From positions 1 to 6,177 of the forward strand of contig QMZF01000068.1 in assembly GCA_003663055.1 (NCBI GenBank): a stretch of DNA of 6,177 nt. The letters are read 5' to 3'. The notes beneath the pieces are model-generated. The model had not been told where the DNA came from and searched no databases. It was given only the letters and a program-made list of their open reading frames with translations. The stretch comes from Archaeoglobales archaeon. GTDB taxonomy: Archaea; Halobacteriota; Archaeoglobi; Archaeoglobales; Archaeoglobaceae. The position numbers were made by a program, and so were the translations under genes. Below, in pieces: positions 4,591 through 6,177 of the stretch; positions within the stretch are counted from its first letter, which is position 1, and each line of letters opens with the position of its first letter.

Positions 4591-5223
4591 ATGCTCTATG
4601 TATTCATTGACGAAAGCGGAAATTTAGGATTCACTAAGAAATCTACGAAATACTACGTTATTGCGAGTGTTGAAACAAGAAATTTGACAGAATTGAATGG
4701 TGTTGTCAAAAAAGTCAGGAAAACACTAAGAAAAAAGAAGAAGAACATTCCAGAATTCAAATTCACTAGATCTGATGATGTTATACGAAGGAGGTTCCTA
4801 AGTAGGCTTATCGAGATTGATGTTAGTTTTTCCGTAATTGTGCTACAAAAACAAACAGTTTATAACTACCTGAAAGATAAAAAAGAGAAATTGCACAACT
4901 ATCTAGCAGGATTTTTAGCAGAATCGTTAAGCTACGATTATAGCGATGAGAGAGAATTTAAAATAATCGTAGACAAATTCATAATGAGTAAGGAAAAGAG
5001 ATCGGAATTTGATTGGTACTTAGAGCGGAGATTGCTTAATAGTTATGAAGGTGTTGATTTCCCAAGAATTGGGATCTTACACGAGGGTTCCCAACAACAT
5101 CCAGGATTACAAGCTGCAGATTTCGTTGCTGGATCTGTTTTCCAATATTATGAACGTGGAAAAACCCAATATTACAACATAATTAAGCCAAAAATTAGAT
5201 TAGAATTAAGAAAGTGGTTTTAA
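4591..5223 (+). CDS. DUF3800 domain protein (predicted RNase H-like nuclease)
   Basis: A complete 210-residue DUF3800 protein. The family is known from sequence as a predicted RNase H-fold enzyme, frequent on mobile elements and in defence regions; its biochemical role is not established. The N-terminus MLYVFIDESGNLGF has the hallmark D-E-S-G (Asp7, Glu8). A strand FKIIVDKF supplies Asp128. The C-terminal HEGSQQHPGLQAADFVAGSV carries the conserved H, S and Q-AAD signature (Gln174, Asp177). Asp7, Asp128 and Asp177 would form an RNase H-like metal site. A very basic stretch at residues 40-51 suggests nucleic acid binding. The middle and C-terminus are normal length for short family members. Leaderless start at 4591. 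Its stop codon is the first strand of a GC-rich structured RNA candidate, so protein and RNA may act together (inference). It is the only intact larger gene of the island. Confidence 0.9.
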   Translation: MLYVFIDESGNLGFTKKSTKYYVIASVETRNLTELNGVVKKVRKTLRKKKKNIPEFKFTRSDDVIRRRFLSRLIEIDVSFSVIVLQKQTVYNYLKDKKEKLHNYLAGFLAESLSYDYSDEREFKIIVDKFIMSKEKRSEFDWYLERRLLNSYEGVDFPRIGILHEGSQQHPGLQAADFVAGSVFQYYERGKTQYYNIIKPKIRLELRKWF

Positions 5224-5311
5224 GCGGCCCCTACCTACTCCGTCCCACCCCGCTTACACGGGCCTCATCGTTTCGGTAGGAGGGGGCGTAAGCCCCGACC
5301 TTACCCGCTTA
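5221..5311 (+). ncRNA. GC-rich structured RNA candidate at the 3' end of the DUF3800 gene
   Basis: About 68% GC (58 of 85 bases, 5224-5308) within DNA that is clearly AT-rich, a classic sign of structured RNA in hyperthermophiles. I can pair: P1, TAAGCGG (5221-5227) with CCGCTTA (5305-5311), closing the whole block and including the DUF3800 stop codon; P2, CCTACC (5230-5235) with GGTAGG (5275-5280); P3 inside P2, CCCG (5249-5252) with CGGG (5259-5262); P4, GGGGC (5283-5287) with GCCCC (5292-5296) around a GTAA loop, a GNRA tetraloop only on the plus strand, which sets the strand. CTTAC in the P3 loop (5253-5257) complements GTAAG (5288-5292), a possible loop-loop contact. A second CCGCTTA (5250-5256) could compete for P1. 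Structured RNA motifs beside DUF3800 genes have been catalogued in Rfam (DUF3800 motifs); membership is untested. Confidence 0.7.
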
Positions 5312-5312
5312 G

Positions 5313-5330
5313 TGGATTATCTACAATCCA
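5313..5330 (+). other. Small hairpin just 3' of the RNA candidate
   Basis: TGGATT (5313-5318) pairs with AATCCA (5325-5330) around a six-base loop. It starts two bases after helix P1 closes, so it may be a 3' extension of the RNA or a processing or termination element. No T-run follows directly. The remainder, 5331-5420, is AT-rich and shows no gene. Confidence 0.35.
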
Positions 5331-5420
5331 TCTAAATAAATGTTTCTGTCAATACTTCATCACTTCAACATTATCTGCTGTTCAAAGCGTTAAATCGTTG
5401 AAAATTCTAGTACAAAAAAT

Positions 5421-5780
5421 TTAAATTTTGGCAAATTTTGGAGATTTTTGAGGTGATATTTTGGACAAGAAGGAGTAAACGTATTCGATTGATTTTTGGC
5501 TGAACAGCTCTTTCCTGCCATCATAGATTTCGAAGTAGTAACGCAGAATAGCGGAACCTTCATGGTTGAAGGCTGTCGATTCTTTTTCTTTGGACTTCTC
5601 AGCGCGGACATACACTATACGATTTTCAAGGTCGATGTCTTTTCCGCTAAGGTTTGTAACTTCTTCTAATCTCAATCCTGATGTTGCCGCCAGAACGAAT
5701 GCTGAAGTCGCTCTGAATTTTGTAGCCGGATGTATTCGCAAGTTCCAACGATTACGAGCAAAAGCAAGAGTGAGTAGTAG
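5421..5780 (-). pseudogene. Tyrosine recombinase (integrase) remnant, both ends missing
   Basis: The open frame runs from 5780 to the TAA at 5421, about 119 codons. The stretch FRATSAFVLAATSGLRLEEV carries box I of the lambda-integrase/XerC superfamily, with the catalytic Arg in SGLRLEEV. IDLENRIVYVRAEKSKEKES follows, the beta-hairpin with the catalytic Lys region. The tail (ELFSQKSIEYVYSFLSKI) leads toward box II, but the frame ends before the HxxR and Tyr motifs. Upstream, the N-terminal DNA-binding domain is absent: a stop lies at 5783-5781 and no ATG exists, only a TTG at 5741. So only the middle of the protein is left and it cannot recombine DNA. Such enzymes integrate elements into tRNA genes; with the tRNA-Leu 3.6 kb to the left, this remnant suggests the intervening DNA is a decayed integrated element. 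Confidence 0.82.
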
Positions 5781-5799
5781 CTAAGTAAGTCAAGTTAGG

Positions 5800-5810
5800 T
5801 ATAATTTAAA
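5800..5810 (+). promoter_or_regulatory. TATA box of the small membrane protein gene
   Basis: GTATAATTTAA is a good TATA box about 24 nt before the TTG at 5829 and about 30 nt before the in-frame GTG at 5835. Both distances fit leaderless transcription, so it does not decide between the two starts. Confidence 0.5.
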
Positions 5811-5828
5811 TGGAGTTGTTTAGAAATC

Positions 5829-6059
5829 TTGGTTGTGGCAAGAATATGGCTAGCTAGGTTTGATCCCAAGTTGGTTGAAGTTTTTAGAAGGTTGTTTCTG
5901 GGCTTAGCTATAAAAACTGTAGGATATCTGATTATTGCAGCTGGAATCTTTTTTTCCATAAAGGACAAAGACATAGCCCTTTTTGCCGTAATACTTGGAG
6001 CTTTTTTAGTTATTCTCGGTTGGATGCTTATTTACAGGGCTTTAAAAACGGTTGAGTAA
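5829..6059 (+). CDS. Small two-helix membrane protein
   Basis: A 76-residue protein of unknown family. After a short amphipathic, basic N-terminus (ARIWLARFDPKLVEVFRRLF), two membrane helices can be seen: about residues 23-43 (GLAIKTVGYLIIAAGIFF) and 49-69 (IALFAVILGAFLVILGWMLI). A tight charged turn, KDKD (45-48), separates them. The tail is short and charged. There is no ATG at the start; TTG 5829 or GTG 5835 are the candidates, both in range of a TATA box, so the first two residues are uncertain. It stands alone, with its own promoter, between the integrase remnant and another gene with a hydrophobic N-terminus. Function cannot be assigned; small hairpin proteins like this occur in many archaea. 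Confidence 0.65.
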   Translation: MVVARIWLARFDPKLVEVFRRLFLGLAIKTVGYLIIAAGIFFSIKDKDIALFAVILGAFLVILGWMLIYRALKTVE

Positions 6060-6093
6060 TCTTGCAATAAATAGCTGATGGGCAGCGGTGTGA

Positions 6094-6103
6094 TTTTTTA
6101 TAT
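6094..6103 (+). promoter_or_regulatory. TATA box of the right-edge gene
   Basis: TTTTTTATAT is centred about 25 nt before the ATG at 6125, the same leaderless geometry as for the other promoters in the window. Confidence 0.5.
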
Positions 6104-6124
6104 CCCCAGAGTTAACTTTACCGC

Positions 6125-6177
6125 ATGGCAAAGCTACCTTTACTTCTCGGAAATTCGATATGTCTACTTTTCATAGC
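6125..6177 (+). CDS. 5' end of a gene with a hydrophobic N-terminus (partial at right edge)
   Basis: From ATG 6125 the frame is open to the window edge for 17 codons, reading MAKLPLLLGNSICLLFI. One basic residue followed by a hydrophobic stretch suggests a signal peptide or first membrane helix; the Cys is not in a clear lipobox. Support for this start is a TATA box about 25 nt upstream. Too short to assign a family. Confidence 0.5.
   Translation, partial: MAKLPLLLGNSICLLFI

Noticed and set aside
5221..5311. Right end and omega RNA of an IS200/IS605 (TnpB) element
   Set aside because: The hairpin-rich GC block and its place at a gene's 3' end look similar, but there is no TnpB motif upstream; the gene is clearly DUF3800. 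Left open only as an analogy.
5390..5460. Repeated ATTTTGG-like motif as an iteron array
   Set aside because: The copies are unevenly spaced and fall in the coding frame of the integrase remnant's Lys/Pro-rich tail and AT-rich sequence just past its stop; chance is a sufficient explanation.

Overview
The window looks archaeal, most likely a euryarchaeal hyperthermophile of the Archaeoglobales type. The grounds are a NurA-family nuclease, a tRNA-Leu with no encoded CCA, archaeal RelE/RelB- and HicA/HicB-type small genes, and TATA boxes about 25-29 nt ahead of start codons with no leader. The genus is inference.

Left part (1 to about 1850), conserved and moderately GC-rich. The 3' end of an orotate phosphoribosyltransferase gene (pyrE) runs into a convergent two-gene minus-strand operon. 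That operon encodes a NurA nuclease and, overlapping it by 22 bp, a small protein with a HAS-barrel-like N-terminus. HerA helicases carry such a barrel, so a DNA end-processing role is suggested. A tRNA-Leu(GAG) gene with its own promoter follows.

Middle part (about 1850 to 5790), AT-rich accessory DNA between the tRNA gene and a truncated tyrosine-recombinase relic on the minus strand. I read it as a decayed integrated element or island, although no second copy of the tRNA 3' end (att site) is visible. It holds, in order: a badly frameshifted unknown gene; a staphylococcal-nuclease-like lipoprotein pseudogene with at least eight frameshifts; a convergent RelB-like/RelE-like toxin-antitoxin pair; a small relic; a convergent HicB/HicA pair whose hicA is frameshifted; a 10-bp-period repeat array; another small relic; an intact DUF3800 gene; and, starting at the DUF3800 stop codon, a 91-nt GC-rich block that folds into several helices and is a strong candidate for a structured RNA.

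Two features of the island stand out. The two toxin-antitoxin pairs share an unusual tail-to-tail layout with 10- and 11-bp overlaps, and their antitoxins are driven by a duplicated promoter segment of about 75 bp. The DUF3800 gene and its RNA form a compact protein-RNA unit, laid out like TnpB with its omega RNA, although no TnpB is present.

Right part (about 5800 to 6177): a small two-helix membrane protein gene and the start of a further gene with a hydrophobic N-terminus, each behind a TATA box placed for leaderless transcription.
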